Shown: positions 45,162-53,751 of the stretch, piece after piece
How positions within the stretch are numbered: position 1 is the stretch's first letter
Layout: the number at the start of each line of letters is the position of its first letter
Assembly: GCA_036871055.1 (NCBI GenBank)
Contig: CP141893.1
Span: 2,976,001 to 3,040,000, forward strand
Length of the DNA: 64,000 nt
Source: Bisbaumannia sp015645095
Lineage (GTDB): Bacteria > Pseudomonadota > Gammaproteobacteria > Pseudomonadales > Halomonadaceae
Direction of reading: 5' to 3'
Notes under the pieces: generated by a model
Told to the model about the DNA's origin: nothing
What the model saw: only the letters and a program-made list of their open reading frames with translations
Database searches by the model: none
Position numbers and translations under genes: made by a program

Positions 45162-45713
45162 AGCTCGCTTCCCAGAGGGCGTCGTTGAGGGCCTCGAGGA
45201 CCTCGTCGAGGTAATGGTCGAGCACGGCATCCAGGCGCCTGATGCCCCCCTGCTCGGCAAAGCGCTGGTGAATGAAGTCGCGGTCGAGCACCACCTCGTG
45301 GGTGAGCTGCTTGGCCAGGCGGTCGAGCCATGAAGGGCGTAGATGCGCTGCATGGCGTCACGCACCCGCTGCTCGAAGGGCACCAGCGCCTCGCCCAGGG
45401 CGGCGCGGCGGATATGCCCGACGATGCTGGCGGCGATCTCCTGATTGGTGGCGTTGCGCCAGGCGCTCTCCAGCCGGGCCTCGCTGTAGCCGGCGCCATC
45501 GAGCAGCAGACGCACCTCCTTCAAGGTCTCGCGGGTAAGGTCACGGGGGCGATTGACCACCACACCCAGCGCCACCGAGTCGTTGAGCCGCTCGCGGATG
45601 AAGGTCTCGAAGCTCTCCAGGTAGTCGGCAGGCTTCTCGTGCACCCCATAACTCTGGGTGCGGCCCAGCAGCTCGTCCCTGCCTTCGTAGATGACCGGCA
45701 GGCGCTCGTGTCT
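45160..45713 (-). pseudogene. 3' remnant of hsdR (type I restriction subunit)
   Basis: Encodes the C-terminal part of HsdR: GRTQSYGVHEKPADYLESF, then FIRERLNDSVALGVVVNRPRDLTRETLK, and after a short deletion with frame change near 45335 (LHG to WLDRLAKQLTHEVVLDRDF) the final FAEQGGIRRLDAVLDHYLDEVLEAL...LWEAS. The frame is closed upstream by a stop at 45714 and all ATPase and nuclease motifs are missing. Confidence 0.8.
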
Positions 45714-45806
45714 TCACCTCGGCCACCTGGCCGAGCAGGCCGGCATGCTGGTGCAGGAAGCTGGCCGTGGCACGGGGCCCAACTCGCGCAGGTGCTGGTG
45801 CAGCCG

Positions 45807-46092
45807 CTCCGGCGGCGAGACCTTCCTGGTCTCCCTGGCCCTGGCCCTCGGCCTCGCCTCCCTGGCCTCCGGAGAGCTCACCATCGAGTCGCTGTTTATC
45901 GACGAGGGCTTCGGCAGCCTCGATCCCCAGTCCCTGGCCCTGGCCATGGAGGCCCTGGACGGCCTCCAGGCCCTGGGCCGCCGAGTCGGGGTGATCTCCC
46001 ATGTGCAGGAGATGCACGAACGCATCCCGGTGCAGATTCAGGTGGCACCGCTGGGCAACGGCACCAGCCGCGCCAGCCTGGTCAGTGTCTAA
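45807..46092 (+). pseudogene. Orphan copy of the sbcC 3' end
   Basis: 286 bp nearly identical to 39825-40110. It starts abruptly inside the ABC signature motif (SGGETFLVS) and carries the whole Walker B region to the stop. Differences are few until the last codons, where the true gene ends ARLVGV and this copy ASLVSV. No start or upstream sbcC sequence is attached. Confidence 0.92.
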
Positions 46093-46181
46093 GCGACAGG
46101 AACCTCTAGCGCCGCCCACCACAGGGGGCCGCTGGCTTGACTATGCTGGCGAAGAGACGCAACGCCTCGGAGGAGATGATC

Positions 46182-47066
46182 ATGACGGCATGGGGTTCAC
46201 CGGGCATACGCCTCGTCGCGCTGGTGGTGCTGCTGGCGCTGGCCGGGCGAGCGCTGGCAAGCGAGGCCGACTGGCCGCGCATGACCCCATCGGCGGATGG
46301 GGTGCCGATCGCCTACGAGGTGCGGGGCACAGGGGAGCCGACGCTGGTCCTGGTGCACGGCTGGAGCTGCGATGCACGCTACTGGCGAGCGCAGCTGCCA
46401 CACCTGACACCGCACCACCGCGTGGTCACGCTCGACCTGGCGGGGCACGGCCATTCGGGACTGGGGCGCGAACACTACGACATGGCGGCCTTCGGCGAGG
46501 ACGTCAAGGCCGTGGTCGATGACCTGGGCGCCGAGCGGGTGATCCTCGTTGGGCACTCCATGGGGGGCGCGGTGAGCGTGGAAGCGGCCCACCTGATGCA
46601 GGAGCGGGTCATCGGTATCGTGGGGGTCGATACCTTCCACGACGTGGGCATGACGCTGACCCAGGCCCAGCTCGACGACTGGCTGGCGCCGCTGCAGGCC
46701 GACTTCCCCGCGGGAGCGAGCGAATTCGTGGCCCAGATGTTCATCGAGCAGAGCGATCCTGCGCTGCGCGACTGGGTCGTGGCCGACATGTCGGCGGCAC
46801 CGCCAAGGGTGGCACTCGGCGCCTTCGAGGCACTGATGGCGGCCCAGGTGAACGGTGATGCCGCCCAGCGCTTCGCGGCGCTGGCGGTGCCGGTGGTAGC
46901 CATCAACGCCGACCTGTGGCCCACCGACATCGAGGCCAATCGGGGGCATCTCCCCGGCTTCGAGGCGGTAATCCTGGAGGAGAGCGACCACTTCCTGCAC
47001 ATGGCCAGGCCCGAGGCCTTCAATCCCGAGCTGATGCGGGCGATCACGGCGATGATGGCCGACTGA
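46182..47066 (+). CDS. Alpha/beta hydrolase, exported
   Basis: 294 aa. Signal peptide (RLVALVVLLALAGRALAS). Hydrolase motifs: LVHGWSCDARYW (oxyanion loop), VGHSMGG with the nucleophile serine near residue 125, an Asp in VAINADLWPTD and His in ESDHFLHM near the end. Substrate unknown. ATG 46182 is picked because GGAGGA stands seven bases upstream; an ATG two codons earlier is possible. A perfect 8-bp hairpin at 47123-47143 may end its transcript. Confidence 0.87.
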   Translation: MTAWGSPGIRLVALVVLLALAGRALASEADWPRMTPSADGVPIAYEVRGTGEPTLVLVHGWSCDARYWRAQLPHLTPHHRVVTLDLAGHGHSGLGREHYDMAAFGEDVKAVVDDLGAERVILVGHSMGGAVSVEAAHLMQERVIGIVGVDTFHDVGMTLTQAQLDDWLAPLQADFPAGASEFVAQMFIEQSDPALRDWVVADMSAAPPRVALGAFEALMAAQVNGDAAQRFAALAVPVVAINADLWPTDIEANRGHLPGFEAVILEESDHFLHMARPEAFNPELMRAITAMMAD

Positions 47067-47169
47067 TGGCCTGCGCAAGCCAGCAACGCCATTCATTCGA
47101 AGAGTGACACCCACCTTTTCCTGGCACGCCTGGACGGCGTGCCCCGGGAATGGGGGCAAAGGTGACGCC

Positions 47170-47451
47170 ATGCATATCGGTATCCTGACCCTGCGACTCT
47201 CGCTGCCCGGCTGTCGCTCCCTCAAGGAGAAACGCCAGCGCATGGGTGGCCTCCACGAACGCTTCGGGCGCCACCCGGCGATAGCGGTCTGCGAGAGCGG
47301 CGACCTCGACCGCCTGGAGGCCAGCGAATGGACCTTCGTGGCCGTGGCCACGACACCGCAAAAGGTGGAGTCGCTGCTCGCGGAGATCGAGGACAAGATC
47401 CAACGCGGCGTGGACGGGCGGGTCATGGAGGCGACCCGGGAGCTGCTCTAG
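47170..47451 (+). CDS. DUF503 family protein, intact copy
   Basis: 93 aa, full family length (YlxP-like). The SLKEKR motif near residue 17 and the GD-RLEAS segment fit DUF503. YlxP is associated with ribosome maturation in some bacteria. Unlike the copy at 40145 it ends properly (ELL, TAG). The two copies bracket the restriction/Fic island. Confidence 0.8.
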   Translation: MHIGILTLRLSLPGCRSLKEKRQRMGGLHERFGRHPAIAVCESGDLDRLEASEWTFVAVATTPQKVESLLAEIEDKIQRGVDGRVMEATRELL

Positions 47452-47511
47452 CGCCTGCCGCCGGGAAAAAGGGGCAGGTTGCCGGTTATTGCCGATTGCT
47501 ACCGCCCACCA

Positions 47512-47545
47512 TGTACAATATTCTGTACATTCAACATCCCGTACA
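47512..47545. promoter_or_regulatory. YefM-type operator of the toxin-antitoxin operon
   Basis: Two TGTACA hexamers (47512-47517 and 47524-47529) with 6 bp between, and a partial third (GTACA, 47541). TGTACA is the half-site bound by YefM and YefM-YoeB. The site lies 28-45 bp upstream of the antitoxin ATG. Confidence 0.85.
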
Positions 47546-47556
47546 GGTGAATCATC

Positions 47557-47811
47557 ATGGACGCCATCAGCTACACTGCGGCTCGCACTCAGCTTGCCAA
47601 GACCATGCAGCAGGTCTGTGATGACCATGCACCCATCGTCATCACTCGCAGCAAGGCCCCCTCGGTGGTGATGATCTCGCTGGAAGATTATGAGGCCCTG
47701 CAGGAAACCGCCTATCTGCTGCGCTCCCCCAGGAATGCACGGCGCTTGCTCGAATCCATCGCGCAACTGGAAGAAGGCAAAGGCGCGGAACGAGAGCTCA
47801 TCGAGGAATGA
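47557..47811 (+). CDS. yefM: Antitoxin, YefM / Phd family
   Basis: 84 aa. The N-terminal DAISYTAARTQLAKTMQQVCDDHAPIVITR and VVMISLEDYEALQETAYLL are the DNA-binding dimer domain of Phd/YefM; the acidic, flexible end (EEGKGAERELIEE) is the toxin-neutralising part. Its stop overlaps the toxin start (ATGA). With the TGTACA operator upstream it should autorepress the operon. Confidence 0.94.
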   Translation: MDAISYTAARTQLAKTMQQVCDDHAPIVITRSKAPSVVMISLEDYEALQETAYLLRSPRNARRLLESIAQLEEGKGAERELIEE

Positions 47812-48062
47812 AGCTCATGTTTTCCGAGCACGCCTGGGAGGAATACCTTTATTGGCAGAAGACCGACAAGAAGGTGCTGCGCAGGGTCAATCAACTGATC
47901 AAAGAGATCCAGCGCACCCCCTTCGAAGGAGTCGGCAAGCCAGAGCCTCTCAAGCACGGCCTTGCCGGCTACTGGTCCCGGCGTATCACGGATGAGCACC
48001 GCCTCGTCTACAAGGTCGTGGACGACTCACTGCTGATTGCCCAGCTACGGTATCACTACTGA
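47808..48062 (+). CDS. yoeB: Toxin, YoeB / Txe family ribosome-dependent mRNA interferase
   Basis: 84 aa, exactly YoeB length. The catalytic residues are all present at the canonical positions: Glu46 (GKPE), Arg65 (DEHR), His83 and Tyr84 (RYHY). YoeB cuts mRNA in the ribosomal A site. It is intact and paired with yefM. Confidence 0.95.
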   Translation: MKLMFSEHAWEEYLYWQKTDKKVLRRVNQLIKEIQRTPFEGVGKPEPLKHGLAGYWSRRITDEHRLVYKVVDDSLLIAQLRYHY

Positions 48063-48203
48063 AACCCTCCTCCCCTGGCAGTGTTGGGCTAGGCCCCCGA
48101 TTTCCGATACTGTGCGCGCCGCCATCGGCCTCCTGCCCTGGCCCCGCTGCCGGCGGCGGGGCGGCCATGGTAGGCTGGCCGTATCATCGACAGGAGTCAG
48201 ATC

Positions 48204-49358
48204 ATGACCGCCAGCCAACTGCTCGAGACCCTGGTGGGTTTCGCCACCGTGTCCCGGGATTCCAACCTGGAGCTGATCCGCTGGGTCGAGGCCTATCTCG
48301 ACGACCATGGCGTGCCTTATCAGCGCATCGAGAGCGACGACGGGCGCAAGGCCAACCTCCTGGCGCGCATCGGGCCCGAAGTGGCCGGGGGCGTCGTGCT
48401 CTCCGGGCATACCGACGTGGTGCCGGTGGACGGCCAGCCCTGGTCCAGCGATCCCTTCACCCTCACCGACAAGGGCGACGGCCGCCTCTATGGTCGCGGC
48501 ACCTGCGACATGAAGGGCTTTATCGCCTGTGCCCTGGCCCAGGTGCCCGAGTGGGTCGGACTCGACCTGCCGGTGCCCATCTACCTGGCGCTCTCCTACG
48601 ACGAGGAGGTGGGCTGTATCGGCGCCCCGCGCATGATCGAGAAACTCATGGCCGAACACCCGCGCCCCGCCGCGGTGATCGTCGGCGAGCCGACCCTGAT
48701 GCACCCGGTGGTGGCCCACAAGGGCGCCACCAACCTGCGCACCACCGTCACCGGCCGCGCCAGCCACTCCAGCCAGGTCGACCAGGGGGTCTCGGCGATC
48801 CATGTGGCGGCGCGGCTGGTCACTTATATCGAGGAGGTGATGGCGGAGCTCAAGGCCGAGGGACGCGTCGACGAGGCCTTCAACGTGGTCCACTCGAGCC
48901 TGCACGTGGGCAAGATCGCCGGCGGCACGGCGATCAATATCATGGCCCGGGAGTGCGTCTTCGAGTGGGAGATTCGCCACCTGCCGTCGGATCGCTTCGA
49001 GGAGCTGCTGGGCCGGGTCCAGGCCCGGGCCACCGAGCTCGAGGCCGAGATGCGTCAGCGCGCGCCCCAGGCATCCATCGTCACCGAGGCCCTCAACGAG
49101 ACGGTGCCGGCCCTGGCCGACGACAATAATGCCGAGGTACTCGAACTCTGCCAGGCCCTGCTGGGCGAGCGCCCCGCCGGCGCCGTGGCCTACGCCACCG
49201 AGGCGGGCCAGTTCCAGCGCCGGGGGCTGCCCACGGTAATCTGCGGCCCCGGCAGCATCGCTCAGGCCCACCAGCCGGACGAGTATATCGAGGTCGCCGA
49301 GCTGGAGGCGGGCAGCCACTTTATGGCGGCGCTGGGCCAGCGCCTGACCAAGGCGTGA
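48204..49358 (+). CDS. argE: Acetylornithine deacetylase
   Basis: 384 aa. Releases acetate from N-acetylornithine in arginine synthesis. M20 metallopeptidase ligands: His69 and Asp71 in SGHTDVVPVDG, Asp102 in GRGTCDMKGF, Glu134-Glu135 in SYDEEVGCIG. YATEAGQFQRRGLPTVICGPG and AHQPDEYIEVAEL close the family profile. No other arginine genes are near. Confidence 0.93.
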   Translation: MTASQLLETLVGFATVSRDSNLELIRWVEAYLDDHGVPYQRIESDDGRKANLLARIGPEVAGGVVLSGHTDVVPVDGQPWSSDPFTLTDKGDGRLYGRGTCDMKGFIACALAQVPEWVGLDLPVPIYLALSYDEEVGCIGAPRMIEKLMAEHPRPAAVIVGEPTLMHPVVAHKGATNLRTTVTGRASHSSQVDQGVSAIHVAARLVTYIEEVMAELKAEGRVDEAFNVVHSSLHVGKIAGGTAINIMARECVFEWEIRHLPSDRFEELLGRVQARATELEAEMRQRAPQASIVTEALNETVPALADDNNAEVLELCQALLGERPAGAVAYATEAGQFQRRGLPTVICGPGSIAQAHQPDEYIEVAELEAGSHFMAALGQRLTKA

Positions 49359-49368
49359 GGTGCCTGCC

Positions 49369-50073
49369 ATGCCACGACTGCTGATCGTCAAGACCGGCGA
49401 GGCCTTCCCCGAGGTGGTGGCGGCCCATGGCGACTTCGAGGCGCTGTTCCGGCAGGCCCTGGCCCGGGAGGGCTTCGAGGCCTCGGTGTTCGATGCCCGC
49501 CATGAGGCGCTGCCCGACCTGGACGAGGTCGATGGCCTCTATCTCACCGGCTCCCATAGCATGGTGAGCGAGGCCGAGCCCTGGAGCGAGGCGCTCAAGC
49601 CCTGGCTGGTGGAGGCCCAGGAGCGCAATCTGGCGATGCTGGGGGTCTGCTATGGCCACCAGTTGATGGCATCGGCCTTCGGCGGTACGGTCGACTACCA
49701 CCCGGCGGGACGCGAATCCGGCACCCGGGCGGTGACGCTGACCCCGGCCGGCCGGGAGGATGCCCTGCTCGGCGCCCTGCCCGAGCGCTTCCCGGCCCAG
49801 CTGACCCATGCCCAGTCGGTGCTCGAGGCGCCCCGGGACGCCGTGGTACTGGCCCGCAATGCCCACGATGCCCACCAGGCGCTGCGCTACGGGCCGCGCC
49901 AGTGGAGCCTGCAGTTCCATCCGGAGTTCACCCCGGCGGTGATGCATGCCTACCTGGCCCGCCAGGTGGCCGCCCTGCGCGACCAGGGCCAGGACCCGCG
50001 GGCATTGATGGCCGGGGTCACCACCACGCCGGAGGCGAGCTCGCTGCTAGCGCGCTTCGCGCGTCTCTTGTAA
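49369..50073 (+). CDS. Class I glutamine amidotransferase
   Basis: 234 aa. Triad: Cys94 in GVCYGHQLMA, His184 and Glu186 in LQFHPEF. A stand-alone GATase domain resembling GuaA-type amidotransferase proteins of unknown acceptor. ATG 49369 lies 8 bases after GAGG and 10 bp after argE, so the two may be co-transcribed. The last 27 bp overlap the convergent EamA gene. Confidence 0.88.
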   Translation: MPRLLIVKTGEAFPEVVAAHGDFEALFRQALAREGFEASVFDARHEALPDLDEVDGLYLTGSHSMVSEAEPWSEALKPWLVEAQERNLAMLGVCYGHQLMASAFGGTVDYHPAGRESGTRAVTLTPAGREDALLGALPERFPAQLTHAQSVLEAPRDAVVLARNAHDAHQALRYGPRQWSLQFHPEFTPAVMHAYLARQVAALRDQGQDPRALMAGVTTTPEASSLLARFARLL

Positions 50074-51042
50074 CTGGCCCGGCTGCTCGGCTAGCCCCGG
50101 CGAGTCGTCTCCGGCCTCCCGGGCGGCGGCCTCGGCGAGGGCCTGCTGCGGGTCCGGGGCGCCCTCGGCCACCTTGCGGCGCTGCCGCAGCAGGTCCAGC
50201 AGGCCGCTGCCCATCAGGGCGGCGAGGATCAGGCCACCGCCGACGAAGGCCAGCGCCGGCGGCACCTCGCCGACCCACCACCACACCAGCAAGGTGCCCA
50301 CCAGGGTCTCCAGCAGCATCACCAGGCTGACTTCGGCCCCCGGCAGATAGCGGGGCCCGGTCTGGATCAGGAAATAGGCCGCCGGCAGGAACACCAGCCC
50401 CATCAGCAGCAAACGCAGCAGGTCCGCCGAGGACGGCAGCTGCATGCCGCCCAGCACCAGGGCCGGCAGCAGCATCACCAGACAACCCAGGGGCAGGATC
50501 ACGGTGGTATCCACGCCGCGCTGGGCGCTGGCCACGGTCATGTTGACGGCAATCGACAGCGGAATCGCCAGCGCCACCACCAGCCCCAGGGGCGAGCCCT
50601 GGCCCACCTCGCCGGCGGCCATCAGCCCCGCCCCCAGCACGCAGAGCAGGATCACCCCCCAGGTCTGGGCCCTCAGGCGCTGACGGAACAGCAGCAGGCC
50701 CAGCAGGCCCGCCACCAGCGGCGCCAGGTTCTGGATCACCAGCACGTTACCGGCGGCGGTGAGGCGCACCGCCGCCACGAAGCCCCAGGCACTGCCGGCG
50801 AAGGCCAGCGGGCACCACAGGGCCGCCGGCCCGCAGGCACGCACGGCCCCGGGCAGGCCGCGCCCATAGCGGGCCAGGGCCACCGTGCCCAGCACCAGGC
50901 CCAGCAGCAGCGCCCGCCAGAACATGAACACCTCCACCTCCACCTGGGTGGCCTTGACGAAGAGGGCGTCCGGGGAAAGCAGCAGCACCCCGGCCCCGGT
51001 AATCAGGTAGCCGCGGGCGCGTCTCGAGAGTCCTTGCCACAT
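50047..51042 (-). CDS. EamA/DMT-family permease
   Basis: 331 aa with ten hydrophobic helices in two repeated halves of five, the drug/metabolite transporter layout. LTAAGNVLVIQNLAPLVAGLLGLLLF and PGAEVSLVMLLETLVGTLLVW are the conserved ends of the two EamA units. The 45-residue C-terminal tail is polar and cytoplasmic. Likely an exporter; substrate unknown. Confidence 0.87.
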   Translation of the reverse strand: MWQGLSRRARGYLITGAGVLLLSPDALFVKATQVEVEVFMFWRALLLGLVLGTVALARYGRGLPGAVRACGPAALWCPLAFAGSAWGFVAAVRLTAAGNVLVIQNLAPLVAGLLGLLLFRQRLRAQTWGVILLCVLGAGLMAAGEVGQGSPLGLVVALAIPLSIAVNMTVASAQRGVDTTVILPLGCLVMLLPALVLGGMQLPSSADLLRLLLMGLVFLPAAYFLIQTGPRYLPGAEVSLVMLLETLVGTLLVWWWVGEVPPALAFVGGGLILAALMGSGLLDLLRQRRKVAEGAPDPQQALAEAAAREAGDDSPGLAEQPGQLQETREAR

Positions 51043-51093
51043 GGGGCATCTCCTGGATAAGCGGTTCCGTCAGTTTCGGTGGTAACCAAAAAA

Positions 51094-51124
51094 ACGCAGG
51101 CCGGGGAACGTCCCCGGCCTGCGT
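51094..51124 (-). terminator. Rho-independent terminator of deaD
   Basis: Perfect 14-bp stem ACGCAGGCCGGGGA / TCCCCGGCCTGCGT with a 3-base loop. Read on the minus strand it is followed by a run of seven T. It can also stop plus-strand transcripts. Confidence 0.9.
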
Positions 51125-51165
51125 GGTTACGACCCGCCCAGAAGGCGGGGACGCCAGTTCAGGCG

Positions 51166-52869
51166 TTAGGCGCTGTGGCGCCGGCGAATCGGCGCATCGC
51201 CATCCTGGCGACGACGCGGGGCCCGCTCGGGGGCGCCACCGTCCTCGCGGATCTCCAGCTCGCGACCGGCGACCCGGGCGCGGGCCATCTTGGCCAGGAT
51301 GCTGGGCGGCAGGGAGTTGGGCAGCTCCACCACCGAGAAGGCATTGCGGATATCGATACGACCGATGCGCTTGCCTTCGATGCCCCCCTCGTTGGCCAGG
51401 GCGCCGACCAGTTGGCCCGGCTTGACGCCGTCCTTGTGGCCCACGGAGACCCGGTAACGGGTCATGCCCTCACGGGGAGCACGGTCGCGGGGCGCGCCGC
51501 GCTCGCCACGCTCACGGGGGGCACGCTCGTTGCGCTCGCGGGGGGCCGGCAGGCGACCGATGGGCGCCTCGTCGGCGCGGGCCAGGGCGGCCAGCACGCA
51601 GGCCAGCTCCACCGGGTCCTGGCCGTCGGCCACCAGGGCCTCCACCAGGGCACGCTGCTCGTCGGCGCCCTGTACCAGGGCATCGCGCACGCGCAGTTGG
51701 AAGACCTGGTCACGATGGGCGCGAATGGCGGCCTCGTCGGGCAGCGGCATCTCGCTCATCTGCTGGCCGGTGGCCTGCTCCAGCCAGCGCACCTTGCGGG
51801 TCTCGCGGAAGCCGGCGAAGGTGATCGCCACGCCGCTGCGCCCGGCACGACCGGTACGGCCGATCCGGTGGGTATAGGCCTCGCTGTCCTGGGGCAGGTC
51901 ATAGTTGACCACGTGGGTGATGCGCGGCACGTCGAGGCCGCGGGCGGCCACGTCGGTGGCAATCAGCACGTCCACCTTGCTGCGCTTGAGGCGGGTGATG
52001 GTGCGCTCGCGCAGGCTCTGGTCCAGGTCACCGGAAAGGCCGGCGGCGTTGACGCCACGGGCGGTCAGCTGCTCCACCAGGGTGGTACAGGCGGCCCGGG
52101 TGCGCACGAAGACGATGGCGGCATCCACCGGCTCCACCTCGAGGATGCGCGACAGCGCTTCCAGCTTGGCGGCGCCCTCGACGCGCACCAGGCGCTGCTC
52201 GATGTTCTCGCCGGTGGTGGTGCGTGACTCGATGGCCACCTTCACCGGGTCCACCAGGTAGCGATCGACGATGCGCTCGATTTCCGCCGGCAGGGTGGCG
52301 GAGAAGAACACCCGCTGGGCGTTCTTGGGGGTGTCGGCGACGACGCGCTTGACGTCGTCGATGAAGCCCATGCGCAGCATCTCGTCGGCTTCGTCCAGCA
52401 CCAGGGCGGAGAGACCGTCGAGCTTGAGGCTGCCGCGGTCCAGGTGATCGATCACCCGGCCGGGGGTACCGACGACGACCTGGGCACCCCGCTTGAGGGC
52501 CCCCAACTGCTCACGATATTCCTGGCCGCCGCACAGGGTGGCCACTTCCAGGCCCTGGAGGTTCTGGCCGTACTTGCTGAAGGAGACGGCCACCTGCTGG
52601 GCCAGCTCGCGGGTCGGCGCCAGCACCAGCACCTGGGGCTCGCGGCGAGTCAGCTCGAGGCGCGACAGCAGCGGCAGGGCGAAGGCGGCGGTCTTGCCGG
52701 TGCCGGTCTGGGCCTGGCCCAGCAGGTCACGACCTTCCAGCAGGGCAGGAATGGTCTGCGCCTGGATCGGGGAAGGCTCGGTATAGCCCTGGCTCTCGAT
52801 GGCGGAAAGGACAGCGGGGAGCAGTTCCAGCTCGGCAAAGCTGGAGGAAACGACGGAAGTCGAGGTCAT
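51166..52869 (-). CDS. deaD: DEAD-box RNA helicase DeaD/CsdA
   Basis: 567 aa. All helicase motifs present: AQTGTGKT, PTRELAQQ, TPGRV, DEAD, SAT, ARGLDV, HRIGRTGRAGR. A DbpA/CsdA-type RNA-binding domain follows (YRVSVGHKDGVKPGQLVGALANEGGI in pieces, near residue 455), then a short Arg-rich tail. It helps ribosome assembly and mRNA decay in the cold. The 400-bp region upstream is long enough for the extended leader typical of cold-shock genes. Confidence 0.95.
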   Translation of the reverse strand: MTSTSVVSSSFAELELLPAVLSAIESQGYTEPSPIQAQTIPALLEGRDLLGQAQTGTGKTAAFALPLLSRLELTRREPQVLVLAPTRELAQQVAVSFSKYGQNLQGLEVATLCGGQEYREQLGALKRGAQVVVGTPGRVIDHLDRGSLKLDGLSALVLDEADEMLRMGFIDDVKRVVADTPKNAQRVFFSATLPAEIERIVDRYLVDPVKVAIESRTTTGENIEQRLVRVEGAAKLEALSRILEVEPVDAAIVFVRTRAACTTLVEQLTARGVNAAGLSGDLDQSLRERTITRLKRSKVDVLIATDVAARGLDVPRITHVVNYDLPQDSEAYTHRIGRTGRAGRSGVAITFAGFRETRKVRWLEQATGQQMSEMPLPDEAAIRAHRDQVFQLRVRDALVQGADEQRALVEALVADGQDPVELACVLAALARADEAPIGRLPAPRERNERAPRERGERGAPRDRAPREGMTRYRVSVGHKDGVKPGQLVGALANEGGIEGKRIGRIDIRNAFSVVELPNSLPPSILAKMARARVAGRELEIREDGGAPERAPRRRQDGDAPIRRRHSA

Positions 52870-53272
52870 TAATCACACCTTGATAGGCCGGCCGGGCCGG
52901 CAACGAAACATGGTGGCGTCTCTACCCCGCAACACGTACGGGAGCATGCGGCTCGTGGCCACATCGACAACGGGGGTTTGAGACGCCGGTCGCACCTGGC
53001 ATTCGGTTCGTGGGAGGCGCAGCGTCGCGCCTTCTCCTGGGCGAACCGCTGTGGCGACCTTGATGCGCTGGTTCGCCGGGGGCGAGAGCGCTCCATCTCC
53101 AAAAGCGACGCCGGCCGTTCGCCGGGCGTCCTGCAAAGCCTTGTCTCGGGGCGGTCATGACGACACGCGACGACAAGAACGATCCAATACGATGGTGGGG
53201 TCAACACATGCGAGGAGGGCGCATGCTACCATCGACACCCCGGCGAAGCCAGCCTTATCGTATGGAGTCTCC
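52870..53272. other. 403-bp divergent region between deaD and yaiI
   Basis: No gene recognised. Probably carries a long deaD leader on the minus strand; I could not define its promoter. Several short reading frames here lack ribosome binding sites and family resemblance. Confidence 0.5.
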
Positions 53273-53740
53273 ATGTCACCGCCCTCCTCATCGGCCCAGC
53301 TCTGGGTGGATGCCGACGCCTGCCCCCGCGTGGTGCGCGATATCATCGTGCGTGCCGCCGAGCGCACCACCACCCCCACCTGCTTCGTGGCCAACCACAG
53401 CATTCCCTTGCCGCCGTCGAAGTGGGTGAAATCGCTGAGCGTGGCCAGCGGCTTCGATGCCGCCGACAACGAGATCGTCGAGCGCATCCAGGCGGATGAC
53501 CTCTTGATCACCTCCGACCTGCCCCTGGCCCTGGAGGCCCTGGAGCGCGGCGCCCGGGTGATGACCACCCGTGGCGAGTCCCTCAACAAGGACAATATTC
53601 GCGCCCGGGTGCAAATGCGGGACTTCATGGAAACGCTTCGCGCCAGCGGCGAGCATACCGGCGGTCCCAAGGGCTACTCGGACGGTGACCGCCGCGAATT
53701 CGCCAATGCCCTGGACCGCTGGCTGGCCAGGAAAGGGTAA
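53273..53740 (+). CDS. yaiI: YaiI/YqxD (DUF188) family protein
   Basis: 155 aa. The N-terminal LWVDADACPRVVRDI, then DLLITSDLPLALEAL and the C-terminal TGGPKGYSDGDRREFANALDRWL are unmistakable for the YaiI family, a PIN-like NYN nuclease fold of unknown role. The aspartates of VDADACP and ITSDLPLA form the putative metal site. ATG 53273 is the family start. Confidence 0.9.
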   Translation: MSPPSSSAQLWVDADACPRVVRDIIVRAAERTTTPTCFVANHSIPLPPSKWVKSLSVASGFDAADNEIVERIQADDLLITSDLPLALEALERGARVMTTRGESLNKDNIRARVQMRDFMETLRASGEHTGGPKGYSDGDRREFANALDRWLARKG

Positions 53741-53751
53741 GGCCCTTACCC
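53735..53751. terminator. Hairpin spanning both convergent stop codons
   Basis: GGGTAAG / CTTACCC with a 3-base loop. It contains the TAA of yaiI and the TAA of yqjG, which stop six bases apart. Short stem, so weak as a terminator. Confidence 0.4.

Noticed and set aside
45714..45806. Further hsdR or hsdM coding sequence upstream of the hsdR remnant
   Set aside because: One minus frame gives a plausible stretch (FLHQHAGLLGQVAEVKT), but I could not tie it to a known part of a restriction subunit; left unassigned.
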